A stretch of 64,000 nucleotides of DNA from Pandoraea anhela (lineage in GTDB: Bacteria > Pseudomonadota > Gammaproteobacteria > Burkholderiales > Burkholderiaceae), in contig NZ_CABPSB010000005.1 in assembly GCF_902459655.1 (NCBI RefSeq), forward strand, positions 186,001 through 250,000, written 5' to 3'. A program made the position numbers and the translations under genes. This document shows, piece by piece, positions 46,923 through 57,445 of this stretch (position 1 is its first letter; each line of letters starts with the position of its first letter). The notes under the pieces are model-generated. The model was not told where the DNA came from. It did not search any database and saw only the letters and a program-made list of their open reading frames with translations.

Positions 46923-48281
46923 TTGGAAAACTTCTTACTGATCGTCGCTGCGATCCTGCTGGTGTTGCTCAACGGCTTCTTCGTGGCGGCGGAATTCGGC
47001 CTCGTCAAACTGCGCCAGACGCGCGTTCATGTAATTGCCCGCCAACGGGGTTGGCGCGGCCGTATCCTGGCCAAGGTTCACGGCCAACTCGATACCTACC
47101 TTTCCGCATGCCAGCTGGGCATTACCCTCGCCTCGCTCGGCCTTGGCTGGATCGGTGAACCGGCGTTCGCACGCATTCTCACACCGCTGTTCGAACTCGT
47201 GGGCGTGAGCTCCCCGGAACTCATCCACGCGCTGGCCTTCTTCATCGCGTTTTTCACGATTTCTTATCTGCACATCGTCGTGGGCGAACTCGCGCCCAAG
47301 TCGATGGCACTGCGCATGCCCGAGGCCGTTTCCGTGTGGACGGCGGCGCCGCTCTACGGCTTTTACTGGCTGATGTATCCGGCCATCTGGATCCTCAACC
47401 ACAGCGCCAACCGGCTGCTGCGCTGGACAGGCCTCGATCCGTCGCACGGCACCGACGCCCATTACTCGGCCGATGAAATCAAGCTGATCGTGCGCCGTGG
47501 CGCATCGAGCGAAAAACTCTCGCGCGACGACTGGAACGTGGTGGCTTACGCCATCGACTTCAGCGATCTGACGGTGTCGGACCTGATGCGTCCGATGAGC
47601 GAAGTGGCCGCCTTCCGCCGTAACGCCACGTTCCGCCAGAACATGGACATGGCCTATCGCCACCGCTACAGCCGCTATCCGTTCTTCGACAACGACGGCG
47701 AAACGGTGCTCGGCGTGGTCCACCTGAAGGATCTGTTCCTTGCCGAACACCATGGTCAGTCCATCGAGGACCTCGGCAGCATGGCGCGCCCGGTCGAGCG
47801 CGTGAAGCCCGACATGCCGGCGCGCGAGCTTTTCAGCCGCTTCCGCCGGGGCGCGCCGCACTTTGCCATCGTGGGATGGCCGGATCAGAAGCCCATCGGC
47901 TTCCTCACGCTGGACAACCTGCTCTCCGCGCTGGTCGGCAAGATCCGGGACGAATTCCGGCAGACGGAAGACGACTGGACCCGTATGGAAGACGGCACGC
48001 TCATCGGACGCGGCAGCCTGCCCATCCTGACGCTGGAGCGTGCGCTGGGCCTGGACATTCCGAGCGAGCACGCGGAATCCGTGGGCGGCCTCATCATGAA
48101 CGCGCTCGGCTATCTGCCGCGCGAAGGTCAGAAGGTCGATTTCGACGGCTTCTCGGTCGTCGTCAAGAAGATGCAGGGCCCGCGCATCGTGCTCGTGCGT
48201 ATTTACCCCGATGGCGTGCGCGAAGCCCGCGGCCAGCCGCCTGTCGCCCACCCTGTGGCGGTGCCGCAACGCGAGGATTGA
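46923..48281 (+). CDS. Membrane protein with DUF21, CBS and CorC domains
   Basis: Hemolysin/CorC-family protein of 452 aa. Four N-terminal membrane segments of the DUF21 domain (LLIVAAILLVLLNGFFV, AFFIAFFTISYLHIVVGEL) precede a pair of CBS domains (SDLMRPMSEVAAFR, LGVVHLKDLF) and the C-terminal CorC_HlyC domain (GYLPREGQKVDFDGFSV). Family members affect Mg/Co ion transport. The start is a TTG at 46923 since no ATG is near the conserved beginning (ENFLLIVAAILL); I am not certain of it. Confidence 0.85.
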   Translation: MENFLLIVAAILLVLLNGFFVAAEFGLVKLRQTRVHVIARQRGWRGRILAKVHGQLDTYLSACQLGITLASLGLGWIGEPAFARILTPLFELVGVSSPELIHALAFFIAFFTISYLHIVVGELAPKSMALRMPEAVSVWTAAPLYGFYWLMYPAIWILNHSANRLLRWTGLDPSHGTDAHYSADEIKLIVRRGASSEKLSRDDWNVVAYAIDFSDLTVSDLMRPMSEVAAFRRNATFRQNMDMAYRHRYSRYPFFDNDGETVLGVVHLKDLFLAEHHGQSIEDLGSMARPVERVKPDMPARELFSRFRRGAPHFAIVGWPDQKPIGFLTLDNLLSALVGKIRDEFRQTEDDWTRMEDGTLIGRGSLPILTLERALGLDIPSEHAESVGGLIMNALGYLPREGQKVDFDGFSVVVKKMQGPRIVLVRIYPDGVREARGQPPVAHPVAVPQRED

Positions 48282-48445
48282 CCCCGGTTGATGCCCGTGA
48301 TGCGGCTTGCCAGAATGTCCACTATGTGTGACAGCGCCCGTCAGAGGTTGTCGGTTGGACGCTGAAGGCCAACCGAAGCGAAGGTCACGCAACGCATGGC
48401 GGGGCAGGGCAACAGCAGTTCGTCGAAACAGAGCCAGGGGAGGCG

Positions 48446-49588
48446 ATGGTGGACGACACGGGGAAGCGCGCTCTCGACGCGCTGATCGGCACCTGCTACG
48501 ACGGCGTACTCGATGAGGCATGCTGGGATCGGGCGCTGCGTGATTTCAACCGGTGGGCCGGGGGGATGGGTTTCCATTCGGTCACGTGGGACCGGGCACG
48601 CCATTGCGCCACACGCGACTCGCACTCGCTCGACGCCTCCCCCGATCTGATCCGCGAGTTCGTCGAAAAGCTCGCGCCGACCGATCCACGCGTGGCGCTC
48701 ATGCTGCGCCAACCGGTCGGTCATGCCATGCGGTGTCACCACCATCTGAGCGATCGCTACGTCGCCCACAGCGAGCTGTTCAACGACTTCCTCATTCCCA
48801 ACGGCGTGCGCTATACGTACGGCCTGCATCTCGATGGCGCGGACGGCGCCAGCGAATTGCTCGCTATCCTGCGCGGCCCGGATCACGTGCCGTTCGAAGA
48901 TGCCGACGACGCGCCCGAGCTGGAAATCCTGACGAAGCACATTGCGCGAGCGGCGCGTCTGCGCGCGGGCACGCGTCATTTGCAAGCGCAGGCGGCGATG
49001 GGCATGGCAGCGCTCGATCATCTCGAGATGGCCATCGTCATCACGGACGACACGAGCCATGCGCACTATCTGAACATCGCGGCGCACCAGATCCTCGGCA
49101 CGACGCGAAACGTCGGTATTCGCGCGGGGAAATTCTCGGCGCTGCTGCCCGGCGACGATCAGGCATTGCAGCGCCTGATCGCCAACGCAACCGCCGCGAT
49201 GCCCGTGGCAGGCAGTCACCGGCTCCACGGGGACCATCAGCACCATTGGGTCATCACGGTGCTGCCGCTGCGCGAATCGCACGTGTGCTCGGCGCCGTGG
49301 CAGCGGCCGATGGCCATGCTGACGATCGGCGAGCTTGACCGTCGCATGACGCTCGGCCCTTATACGCTCAAGGTGCTCTTCGGGCTGTCGCCGGCGCAAG
49401 CGCGTCTCGCGCAGGCGCTGGCCGAGGGGCGCGAGTTGACCCAATACGCGCAGGACGCGAACATCGCCATCAACACGGCGCGCACACAGTTGCGTCACGT
49501 CTTCGACAAGACGGGTTGCCGCCGCCAGGCCGATTTGCTGCGGCTACTGCACGCGATTCCCGCGCTGCGAATTCAGGCGCCGGGTTGA
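48446..49588 (+). CDS. LuxR-type HTH regulator with unrecognised sensory domain
   Basis: Regulator of 380 aa. The C-terminal GerE/LuxR HTH is in FGLSPAQARLAQALAEG and NIAINTARTQLRHVFDKTGC, starting near residue 310. The N-terminal 300 residues have no recognised autoinducer domain; they are rich in His (RCHHHLSDRYVAHSELF) and include a PAS-like stretch around HYLNIAAHQILG. It is not near a luxI gene. A good ribosome-binding site (GGGGAGG) precedes ATG 48446. Confidence 0.85.
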   Translation: MVDDTGKRALDALIGTCYDGVLDEACWDRALRDFNRWAGGMGFHSVTWDRARHCATRDSHSLDASPDLIREFVEKLAPTDPRVALMLRQPVGHAMRCHHHLSDRYVAHSELFNDFLIPNGVRYTYGLHLDGADGASELLAILRGPDHVPFEDADDAPELEILTKHIARAARLRAGTRHLQAQAAMGMAALDHLEMAIVITDDTSHAHYLNIAAHQILGTTRNVGIRAGKFSALLPGDDQALQRLIANATAAMPVAGSHRLHGDHQHHWVITVLPLRESHVCSAPWQRPMAMLTIGELDRRMTLGPYTLKVLFGLSPAQARLAQALAEGRELTQYAQDANIAINTARTQLRHVFDKTGCRRQADLLRLLHAIPALRIQAPG

Positions 49589-49639
49589 GGTGAGGCCCGG
49601 CGCGCGGCGCACCGCCGGGCAAGCCCTGCGGCGAATGCA

Positions 49640-49665
49640 AAAGGGCGACCGAATGGCCGCCCTTT
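49640..49665. terminator. Bidirectional terminator between the LuxR gene and ycgR
   Basis: AAAGGGCG pairs with CGCCCTTT across a short loop in which ACC and GGC extend the pairing. It serves both converging genes. Confidence 0.8.
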
Positions 49666-49697
49666 GTGCTTTCGAAAGGTAGATTTCCCCGACAGGC

Positions 49698-50465
49698 CTA
49701 TCCGCGCGCGAACGCCTTGCGATTGAGTTCGAGTTGGGTAATGAGCTTTTGCAGACGCGACTCTGCGGTGCGTGAAAGCGCAATGAAGCGGCACCCGATG
49801 TGATACTCGATGTCTTTGGCGAGCGGCACGGCGCGCACCGCGCAGACTTCCAGATCGACCTGCACGGTCCCGTAGTCGCGCAGTTCGATTTCGACGTGCA
49901 TGAGCATCGAGCCCTTCGGAATCTCGGCAGCCGCCTCGGCCTTCGTACGCAGACCGACGCCGCCCAGCGACAGATCGAACACAGCCAGACGCATCGGCGT
50001 GTCGTCGGGGAATTTGACCGTGCACTGATACGGGTCGAGGATCGGCGTCTTCACGCGGAAATAGTCGCGGCGCTGCAAGCGCACGAGCGTCTCCGGATAC
50101 GACGAATAGAAAGCCGGATAGCCTTCGTACTCGCGCTCTTCCACGTCGCCGATGGGGAAATGCACCTGAATGCCTTCGGGCACACCGACGAACAGTGCGC
50201 GCTTGTTCGCAAGCAGTGCGCGGTTCTCCGTCTCGATGCCGCCCCAATCGAAGTAGAAGCCGCGGGCTTGCGGCTCGACCTTGAGCAAACGCGTGACGAG
50301 CTGACGCTGACCGTTCGCGAAGTACACCGTCATGAAATCGCCGCGGGTCGCCAGATGACGCAGCACGCCGCCAATCTCGAGCGGATTGCTGATGCGATAC
50401 GAGTCATGCAGTTGAGACTCTTCTTCCGTGGGCGCCGGTGTCACCTGCGGTTCTGTCGTTTCCAT
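49698..50465 (-). CDS. YcgR-type flagellar brake protein with PilZ domain
   Basis: Protein of 255 aa. The N-terminal YcgR domain is followed by a PilZ domain with the c-di-GMP-binding RRDYFRV (residues about 148-154) and DLSLGGVGL motifs. It likely slows motility when cyclic di-GMP rises. I start at ATG 50465 (METTEPQVTPAP), which follows a short AGG ribosome-binding site; the frame runs 34 codons upstream with no family similarity. No flagellar genes are nearby. Confidence 0.9.
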   Translation of the reverse strand: METTEPQVTPAPTEEESQLHDSYRISNPLEIGGVLRHLATRGDFMTVYFANGQRQLVTRLLKVEPQARGFYFDWGGIETENRALLANKRALFVGVPEGIQVHFPIGDVEEREYEGYPAFYSSYPETLVRLQRRDYFRVKTPILDPYQCTVKFPDDTPMRLAVFDLSLGGVGLRTKAEAAAEIPKGSMLMHVEIELRDYGTVQVDLEVCAVRAVPLAKDIEYHIGCRFIALSRTAESRLQKLITQLELNRKAFARG

Positions 50466-50752
50466 ACCTGATCTTCTATTTGTCCCCGTGACGGTCACGC
50501 GCAACCACGCGATCCGTACGTAATAAAGCCGTTGCGCCGCGCAATGCCCGGGCCATCCCGACACCAAACGGCGCCGGCATCGCGTATCGGGTCATGAACG
50601 TTAACGGTCGCCGACCGGAAATATTGAGTGCGCCGGCGCGCCAGCCTCCTGCTCCCCGTGCCGCGCGCCACACCCGGGCCTTTCCAACGCCCTGCTCCAC
50701 CTTCCACCTCTTTCCTGCTTGGCTACGCTGTCTGCCGACTCCCGTCGCCGGA

Positions 50753-51391
50753 TCAGCGATGAACTGCCGCCATCAACGCGCCGAAGCCCATGAACGCGCC
50801 GCCGCTGATGCGATTGAACGCCTTGAGCACACGGGCCTCACGCAAATAAGGCGAGATGCGCATGCCACCGGCCGCGTAGACCATGTACCAACCCATCTCG
50901 ATGACGGCGAACGTGCAAAGCAGAATCGCGAACTGCGGCAGCTTGGCGGCCGTCGGATCGATGAATTGCGGCAGAAAGGCGGCGGCAAACAGAATCGCCT
51001 TGGGGTTGCTTGCGGCAACCAGAAAACCGCCCTTGAAGCGCTTTCCGAAGCTCGCATCGACGACCGGCTCGGGCGAGCCGAGCTTGGCGGCCTCCTCCTG
51101 CGGGTTCACCGGCGAGCGCCAGCTCTTGTAACCGAGATAGACGAGATACGCGGCGCCGATGTAGCGCAGCGTATCGAAGAGCATCGGCCACGCCTTGAGC
51201 AGTGCGCCCAGACCGGCCGCCGAAATCGACATCATCGCGATGAGCGCCGTCATGCAACCGGCCATCGTCCCGAGCGCCGGACGCAGCCCGTGGCGCGCGC
51301 CATGCGTCATGACGAGCAACATGTTAGGGCCTGGCGTCGCCGAGACGAAAAAAGTGGTGACGATGAACAGCCACCAGGTTTGCAGGCTCAT
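50753..51391 (-). CDS. LysE/RhtB family exporter
   Basis: Inner-membrane protein of 212 aa with about six hydrophobic segments. It begins with the family's TTFFVSATPGPNMLLVMTHGARHG, and shows YIGAAYLVYLGYKSWRSP and GGFLVAASNPKAILFAAAFLPQFI. Members export homoserine, homoserine lactone or other amino acids. The substrate is not known here. It stands alone; the 287 bases to ycgR hold no gene. Confidence 0.9.
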   Translation of the reverse strand: MSLQTWWLFIVTTFFVSATPGPNMLLVMTHGARHGLRPALGTMAGCMTALIAMMSISAAGLGALLKAWPMLFDTLRYIGAAYLVYLGYKSWRSPVNPQEEAAKLGSPEPVVDASFGKRFKGGFLVAASNPKAILFAAAFLPQFIDPTAAKLPQFAILLCTFAVIEMGWYMVYAAGGMRISPYLREARVLKAFNRISGGAFMGFGALMAAVHR

Positions 51392-51549
51392 GAGTGCCTC
51401 GGAAAAATGCTTACACGGATTCGATCAGGCATTGTAGCGTCGAACCGTGACGGTGGCATCGTCCGCGTGAACGTCCGATGCGATTCTGCACGTTCTGAGA
51501 ACGCGCCTCGCGGCGCTTGCCCGTCGCCCAAGAGGGACAATACGACGGA

Positions 51550-51591
51550 CAAAAAACAAACAGGCCCGATGACTTTCGTCATCGAGCCTGT
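51550..51591 (-). terminator. Intrinsic terminator of the cold-shock gene
   Basis: ACAGGC and GCCTGT with CGATGAC and GTCATCG form a long stem around a TTTC loop, with one mismatch. On the minus strand it is followed by TTTGTTTTTTG. Confidence 0.88.
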
Positions 51592-51651
51592 CGATCGCGG
51601 GATATTACCTCGCCAGAAGGCGAGTGCAACATCGCGAGAAGCGGTCAGCCC

Positions 51652-51855
51652 TTACAGCGGCTTGATGTTCGCAGCTTGCTTGCCCTTCGGGCCAACCTTG
51701 ACTTCGAACGAGACCTTTTGGTTCTCTTGCAGCGACTTGAAGCCGTCGACCTTCACTTCCGAGAAGTGAGCGAAGAGGTCTTCACCGCCGGCGTCCGGGG
51801 TAATGAAGCCGAAGCCCTTTGCGTCGTTGAACCACTTAACAGTACCGGTTTCCAT
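51652..51855 (-). CDS. Cold-shock protein, CspA family
   Basis: Cold-shock RNA chaperone of 67 aa with intact RNP1 (KGFGFI) and RNP2 (DLFAHF) motifs. It has its own promoter (52002-52030) and a terminator, so it is a one-gene unit. The transcript would carry a 5' leader of about 140 bases, like those of cold-inducible csp mRNAs, with a hairpin (GAGGTC with GACCTC, 51884-51900) just ahead of the AGGAA ribosome-binding site. Cold induction is inference. Confidence 0.97.
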   Translation of the reverse strand: METGTVKWFNDAKGFGFITPDAGGEDLFAHFSEVKVDGFKSLQENQKVSFEVKVGPKGKQAANIKPL

Positions 51856-52303
51856 GTTTTTTCCTAATAAAACAATAGCTTGAGGTCGGAATGACCTCGT
51901 GAAGCGCTGACAATCAAGGGAAAATGAAGGACTAGAAACCAGCGAGAAGCAGGAAAACTACGTCTGACAACAACTTCGCGGCTTGACAATCTGCAGTTGG
52001 TTTTATACGTGTCGCGCCGACGCTTGTCAACAGGGGAAATACCGCAAAATAAGTAACAAATTCCGCAAATAGCGGGGAATTTGGGCACTCTTCGGGTGTC
52101 CGACGGCCTGTCGGTGCCCGTACAATGGCGTTTTGTCCCGCGCCCATGCCGTCATTGCGCGCCCGACCCGAGTTTTGTGCTGTCTGAAACCGTTTCCTGA
52201 CGTTTTTCCCCTATTCGACGCACAGACCGGCCGAGTGTCCGGTTCGCCGCGATTTCCGAGCACCAGCGGGCCTCGCCCTGCCGATTTTTTTACCTGCCCA
52301 CGG
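51856..52303. other. cspA leader and nlpD upstream region
   Basis: No gene in 448 bases. The left part is the cold-shock 5' leader with its hairpin at 51884-51900, then the cspA promoter (52002-52030). The right part, before the lipoprotein gene, is open in the +1 frame from 52133 but reads as a non-homologous extension of NlpD. Confidence 0.6.
52002..52030 (-). promoter_or_regulatory. Sigma-70 promoter of the cold-shock gene
   Basis: On the minus strand TTGACA (52030-52025) and TATAAA (52007-52002) are separated by exactly 17 bases. The expected start is near 51995, about 140 bases before the ATG. Confidence 0.85.
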
Positions 52304-53128
52304 ATGGAGCCTAATCGTCTTTCCCGATCGCTACGGTTGTCGCGATCGCAAACCGAAGTTCGCACGCCCGGTCAGTCCCACTGGATCGCGCGTTGCCGCG
52401 CCCATCTGATCAGTCTGGCCGTCTGCGCCACACTGGCCGCCTGTGCGGGCTCACCCACGTATGGCCCGGTACCTGCCGGCAGCTATCGCGTTCAGTCCGG
52501 CGACACGTTGTATGGCATTGCGCGCGCCAACAACACCAGCACTGCGAATCTCGTGAACTGGAACAATCTGGCCGACGCCGACAAGATCGAGGTAGGCCAA
52601 GTGCTGCGCGTGGTGCCGCCGGCCGGGGCGTCCCCCGCGCCCGCACCGTCGGCCGCTTCGGGCGGCAGCACGCCGTCGGCAGCCGCACGGCCGCGCGCGC
52701 AGGCAAAACCGGCGCCGAGACCCGCGCCGGCGCCCGCTGCCCCGCGCACGGCCACCAACAAGATCCCGATGACGTGGCCCGCCACCGGCAAGGTGCTGGC
52801 CAATTTCAACGGCAGCAGCAATAAGGGGATCGATATCGGCGGCAAGGTCGGCGATCCGATTTACGCGGCCGCCGCCGGGAAAGTGGTTTATGCCGGAAAT
52901 GGCCTGCGCGGCTACGGCAACCTCGTCATGGTGCAGCACGAAAACGGCTATCTCACCGCCTATGCCCACAACAGCGAGCTGCTCGTCAAGGAAGGCGCGA
53001 GCGTCGCGAAGGGGCAGACGATCGCCAGGATGGGCGACACCGATTCACACGGTGTTGTGAAGCTGCATTTCGAAGTGCGTCAGAAAGGCACGCCGTTCAA
53101 TCCGAGCGACTTCCTGCCGCCACGCTGA
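52304..53128 (+). CDS. NlpD-like LysM/M23 lipoprotein
   Basis: Outer-membrane lipoprotein of 274 aa. The signal peptide ends in the lipobox LAAC (AVCATLAACAGSPT). A LysM domain (YRVQSGDTLYGIARANNT) binds peptidoglycan; a Pro/Ala-rich linker leads to the M23 (LytM) domain. The first M23 ligand position reads KGIDIGG without the usual His, so the domain is probably non-catalytic and acts as an activator of amidases, as NlpD does. I start at ATG 52304; the frame runs 57 codons upstream without similarity. Confidence 0.9.
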   Translation: MEPNRLSRSLRLSRSQTEVRTPGQSHWIARCRAHLISLAVCATLAACAGSPTYGPVPAGSYRVQSGDTLYGIARANNTSTANLVNWNNLADADKIEVGQVLRVVPPAGASPAPAPSAASGGSTPSAAARPRAQAKPAPRPAPAPAAPRTATNKIPMTWPATGKVLANFNGSSNKGIDIGGKVGDPIYAAAAGKVVYAGNGLRGYGNLVMVQHENGYLTAYAHNSELLVKEGASVAKGQTIARMGDTDSHGVVKLHFEVRQKGTPFNPSDFLPPR

Positions 53129-53196
53129 CGGGCGGGCGCCGGGCCGGGCGTCCACGGCGGCGCCCGGACGGCAAAAGACGCGTGGTCCGCGAAAAG

Positions 53197-53229
53197 GAAA
53201 ACGGCAAGGCGACGCCTTGCCGTTTTCGT
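53197..53229. terminator. Bidirectional terminator between nlpD-like gene and opgH
   Basis: GAAAACGGCAAGGC (53197-53210) pairs exactly with GCCTTGCCGTTTTC (53214-53227) around GAC. The A-run and T-run let it serve both converging genes. Confidence 0.9.
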
Positions 53230-53261
53230 TATCGGGCGCGGATCGAACACGGAACGCCGGC

Positions 53262-55949
53262 TCAGGCCGACGCGAGGAATGCCTGCGACAGTCCGTTGGC
53301 GCGCGCCTCGCACCATTCCGGGTGGGCGCGCGGATCGGTCCACACGAGCAGGTGGAGTGCTGCAAGCGCGCGTGGATCGTTGAGCAGTTCCCACTTCTGC
53401 GTGTTGGTCAGTTTGGTCGGGCCTCTGAGCAACGCCGTCTCGACACGGCCGGCGCGCAGCGTATCGCGCTTCACGTCGTCGAGCGTCGGCTTCACACTCG
53501 ACGCCACGAGCGCGTTGGCCATCGGGTCCACCACCGCGTCGACGAAATTGACGTGCTTGCCGGTCTCCGCCGTGTACTTCTCCGTCATGCGCAGTTCCTT
53601 CGGCGGCCACGACTCCTCCGGAATCAGGAACAGGCGGGCGCGCTTGAGGCCGCGACCGAGCGAGACCCGGCTCGAGAAGACCGACACCGGGATCGAGATC
53701 ATCATCGAGCCGACGATGGGCATCAACCACCAGATAAAGTCCGGGTTGAGCCAGTAGACGATACCGCCCCACCCCATGCCGATCAGCGTTTGCAGACCGT
53801 GACGGCGAATGGCTTCACCCCAGTGCGTTTCCGCGTCCTCGCGCGGTGGCGACTTCCATTGGATCGCGATTCCCGTGAGCGCCGCCAGCACGAACTGCGT
53901 GTGAAACAGCATGCGCACCGGCGCCAGCACAGCCGAGAACACCATCTCGATGAACATGCTCACCGTCACGGCGAACCAGCCGCCGAATCGCTTCGCGCCC
54001 TTCACCCAGATCAGCAGCACCGCCAGAATCTTCGGCAGGAAGAGCAGCGTCGCCGTCGCGGAGAACAGGGCCAGCGCGCGCTCCGGATGCCATTCCGGCC
54101 AGACCGGGAACAACTGGCGCGGCGCCGTAAAGTACTCGGGCACGACCAGCGTATGCTTGGCGAGCAGACACGTCGAAAGAATCAGGAAGATGAACCACAG
54201 CGGCGCCGACACGTAGGCCATCGCACCGGTCACGAACACGGCGCGATGCACCGGGTGCATGCCCTCGGCGAGGAACAGACGGAAGTTCATCAGGTTGCCC
54301 TGACACCAGCGTCGGTCGCGCTTGAGTTCGTCGAGCAGGTTCGGCGGCATTTCTTCGTAACTACCGGGCAGATCGTAGGCGATCCACACACCCCAGCCCG
54401 CACGCCGCATGAGCGCCGCCTCCACGAAGTCGTGCGACAGAATCGCACCCGACATCGCCCCCTTGCCCGGCAGCGGCGCGAGTGCGCAGTGCTCCATGAA
54501 GGGCTTCAGACGAATGATGGCGTTGTGGCCCCAGTAATGCGACTCACCGAGTTGCCAGTAGTGCAGGCCGGCGGTGAACAGCGGACCGTACACGCGTCCC
54601 GCGAACTGCTGCAAGCGGGCGTAGAACGTCTCCCGCCCCGCCGCGAGCGGCGCGGTCTGAATCAGCCCGGCGCTCGGATGCGCTTCCATCATGCGCACCA
54701 GCTTCGTCAGACATTCGCCGCTCATGACGCTATCCGCGTCGAGCACGATCATGTACCGGTAGTCGCTGCCCCATCGACGGCAGAAGTCGTCGAGGTTGCC
54801 GCTCTTGCGCTTCACACGGCGCTGGCGCCGGCGATAGAAGATGCGACCAAACCCGTCGACCTCGCGGCACAACGCCTGCCAGGCATCGACCTCGGCGGTA
54901 CAGTTGTCCGCCTCATTCGAGTCGGACAGGATGAAGAAGTCGAACCGCTCGAGCGAGTCCGTCTTCGCGAGCGACTCGTACGTCGCCCGCAAACCGGCGA
55001 ACACACGGCCGACATCTTCGTTACAGATCGGCATCACGATGGCGGTGCGCGCTTGCGGTGCGATGGGCGCGTCGCCCGCCGCCATTTTCGAGATCATGTG
55101 GCGCTCGCCGCCAACGAGCAGGACGAAGAAGCCGAAGATGGCCGTCCAGAATCCGGCGGACACCCAGCCGAACAGCAGAACGAACAGCACGAGCACGGAG
55201 AATTCCAGCGGGTCGGCGCCGTGATACGGCAACACCGACGCCATGAAGTGCGTGGCAAGCGCCGTCTGCGCGATCATCAGCGCGAGCAGCATCCAGCGGC
55301 GGCGGCGGCCCGCCTGCGACCATTTCCCTTTCGGATCGGGGGCGTCGCGCACGAGCGGATCGGGGTCCGCGCGCCCGGTGATCTTGCGCCACAAGCGCGC
55401 GAGCGGATTGAGCGACCACGCACGCGGGATAAGCGACGTGCGCCGCACCGGCGGCGCCACGCGCAACGTCTGCACGCCGCGCACTTCGTTCAGTCCGGCC
55501 GCAGCGGCCAATGAGCCGCCCTCGGTCAACGAGAGACGTACGGGCTGCGACGCGAGTACGGCATCGCTGTCGGACTCGATCTCCGCGAGGTCATGGGCGT
55601 GCCATGTCGCCGTGGCCACCAAAGGGGCGGTCACAGTCGCATCGGGTTGCCGGTCTGCCTGCATCCTGGTGTCGGTGGCGTCGGAGGCGTCAGTGGCGGC
55701 CGTGCCGTCGGCCACGGCGGCAGACGCTTCGTTCGCGCACGGCGTCCCCTCGCCGGCGACACCGGCACCGCGTGCGGCGAGCAAGCGCTGCAGGCGGGTC
55801 AGGATGTCGAGCGAATCGCCACCGTCGCGCTTCGCTTGTGCAAGCAGGGCGCGACGTTTCTCGGCGGGCAGGGGCAGCCGGTCGACATAAAGCTCATCGA
55901 CCGGAATATCGGAGCGCTCGCTCACTCGGGGGGTAACAGGTAGCTCCAC
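53262..55949 (-). CDS. opgH: Glucan glucosyltransferase OpgH
   Basis: Large membrane glycosyltransferase of 895 aa that builds the backbone of osmoregulated periplasmic glucans from UDP-glucose. A GT2 domain is seen with the DSN and [11 protein letters not shown] Asp motifs and the QxxRW-type RRWCQGN. Around eight membrane segments flank it ([39 protein letters not shown]). About 200 residues precede the first segment. The start is a GTG overlapping the 3' end of opgG by 28 bases; another GTG at 55925 overlaps the stop in GTGA. Coupled translation with opgG is likely. Confidence 0.94.
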   Translation of the reverse strand: MELPVTPRVSERSDIPVDELYVDRLPLPAEKRRALLAQAKRDGGDSLDILTRLQRLLAARGAGVAGEGTPCANEASAAVADGTAATDASDATDTRMQADRQPDATVTAPLVATATWHAHDLAEIESDSDAVLASQPVRLSLTEGGSLAAAAGLNEVRGVQTLRVAPPVRRTSLIPRAWSLNPLARLWRKITGRADPDPLVRDAPDPKGKWSQAGRRRRWMLLALMIAQTALATHFMASVLPYHGADPLEFSVLVLFVLLFGWVSAGFWTAIFGFFVLLVGGERHMISKMAAGDAPIAPQARTAIVMPICNEDVGRVFAGLRATYESLAKTDSLERFDFFILSDSNEADNCTAEVDAWQALCREVDGFGRIFYRRRQRRVKRKSGNLDDFCRRWGSDYRYMIVLDADSVMSGECLTKLVRMMEAHPSAGLIQTAPLAAGRETFYARLQQFAGRVYGPLFTAGLHYWQLGESHYWGHNAIIRLKPFMEHCALAPLPGKGAMSGAILSHDFVEAALMRRAGWGVWIAYDLPGSYEEMPPNLLDELKRDRRWCQGNLMNFRLFLAEGMHPVHRAVFVTGAMAYVSAPLWFIFLILSTCLLAKHTLVVPEYFTAPRQLFPVWPEWHPERALALFSATATLLFLPKILAVLLIWVKGAKRFGGWFAVTVSMFIEMVFSAVLAPVRMLFHTQFVLAALTGIAIQWKSPPREDAETHWGEAIRRHGLQTLIGMGWGGIVYWLNPDFIWWLMPIVGSMMISIPVSVFSSRVSLGRGLKRARLFLIPEESWPPKELRMTEKYTAETGKHVNFVDAVVDPMANALVASSVKPTLDDVKRDTLRAGRVETALLRGPTKLTNTQKWELLNDPRALAALHLLVWTDPRAHPEWCEARANGLSQAFLASA

Positions 55950-57445
55950 GTTTCGGATAGGGTGTTACTGCCGTTGCGCAGGTAAGCGCGCATTTCGACG
56001 GGTTTCTCGGAATCGAGGCGGCGCATGCGGAGCATGACGCGATAGCCTCCCGTGACGTCATTGCGCTGCGTCTGCACTTCAAGAATCTTGCCGTTGCCGT
56101 CGATGGACACATTGCCCTCGACCTTGGCGTCGTCCGGTAATTTCTTGAGCGACGGGCCCTCGAAATCGAGTGCGAACAGCAGACTGTCGTCTGGTTTTCC
56201 CCGGTAGCCGTGACCTCGGCGGCTTTGCGTCACCCACGCCAAAGGCGGGCGTTTTTCATTATCTTTTTGCCACGTCAGCCGATACTCGAGCGCATAAGGC
56301 TGCTTCAGCTTCGGCGGCGCATCGGGGACCCAATAGGCTACGATGTTGTCGTTGGTTTCGTCCGGCGTGGGAATTTGCACCAACTCTACGCGGCCTTGTC
56401 CCCATTTGCCCTTGGGTTCCACCCAGGCGCTCGGACGTGACTCATAATGGTCCTCAAGGTCCTGGTAGTTATTGAAGTCCCGGTCGCGTTGCATCAGCCC
56501 GAAACCCGCGGGGTTGGACAGCGCGAAGGACGACACCAGCAGCCGCTTGGGATTGACGAGCGGACGCCAGATCCATTCGCCGGTGCCGGACTGAATCGAC
56601 AGGCCATCGGAATCGTGTACTTCGGGGCGATAGTCGGGCACGGGCGCCTGCTGGTTTTCGCCGAAGAAGAACATGCTCGTGAGCGGGGCGATGCCCAGCT
56701 TGGTCACGTTCTCGCGCAGGAACAATTCGGACTTGACGTCGACGGTGGTGTCCGCGCCCGGGCGCAGCGTAAAGCGATACGCGCCGGTGGCGCGCGGCGA
56801 ATCGAGCAACGCGTAGATGATCAGTTCTTTGGCGCCGGGCGCCGGACGCTGAATCCAGAACTCGGTGAAGCGCGGAAACTCTTCGCCGGAGTTCAGCGCG
56901 GTATCGAGCGCGAGGCCACGGGCGGACAGGCCGTAGGTTTGATTTTTCCCCAGCGCGCGGAAATAGCTCGCGCCGAGAAAGACCATGACTTCGTCTTTGT
57001 ATTTGGGAGTGTTGACCGGGAAATGGATGCGGAACCCTGCGAAGCCCAGGCCACGCAGTTGTTTCGGGTCGATCTTGAGCGCGCCGAAGTCGAACATGTC
57101 CGGGCTGTAGCGGATTTCGCGCACGCTGTTGCCCGTCAGTTCATTGATTTTGACGGGACGGTCGTAATACGAACCTTCGTGGAAGAACATCAGCTCGAAC
57201 GGCAGCTTCTGCGCACGCCACAACGCCTTTTCAGGCTTGAAGCGGATATTGCGATAGCGGTCGTACGTGAGGTTCTGAAGCTCCTTGGGAAGATTCGGAT
57301 CCTTGGGTTTGTAGCGGCTGTTCGCGAGCGTGCGGGCTTGCTTGGCGACGTCGTCGAACGAAAAGGCATGCGCCGCGCCCGAGACGAGCGCGCAGACGCT
57401 GAGCGCACTGGCGAGCGCCAGGCGCAGGGCACGGTGGGAAATCAT
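55922..57445 (-). CDS. opgG: Periplasmic glucan biosynthesis protein OpgG
   Basis: Periplasmic protein of 507 aa required with OpgH for osmoregulated glucan synthesis. A Sec signal peptide ([20 protein letters not shown], ending AHA-FSF) is followed by the beta-rich OpgG/MdoG domain ([34 protein letters not shown]). Family length is about 510 residues. I use ATG 57445, which gives a normal signal peptide; ATG at 57475 or 57493 would add a short N-terminal tail. No strong ribosome-binding site favours any. Confidence 0.94.
   Translation of the reverse strand: MISHRALRLALASALSVCALVSGAAHAFSFDDVAKQARTLANSRYKPKDPNLPKELQNLTYDRYRNIRFKPEKALWRAQKLPFELMFFHEGSYYDRPVKINELTGNSVREIRYSPDMFDFGALKIDPKQLRGLGFAGFRIHFPVNTPKYKDEVMVFLGASYFRALGKNQTYGLSARGLALDTALNSGEEFPRFTEFWIQRPAPGAKELIIYALLDSPRATGAYRFTLRPGADTTVDVKSELFLRENVTKLGIAPLTSMFFFGENQQAPVPDYRPEVHDSDGLSIQSGTGEWIWRPLVNPKRLLVSSFALSNPAGFGLMQRDRDFNNYQDLEDHYESRPSAWVEPKGKWGQGRVELVQIPTPDETNDNIVAYWVPDAPPKLKQPYALEYRLTWQKDNEKRPPLAWVTQSRRGHGYRGKPDDSLLFALDFEGPSLKKLPDDAKVEGNVSIDGNGKILEVQTQRNDVTGGYRVMLRMRRLDSEKPVEMRAYLRNGSNTLSETWSYLLPPE

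Noticed and set aside
53217-55514. 765-codon open frame opposite opgH
   Set aside because: Shadow of opgH with Arg/His-rich composition and no motif.
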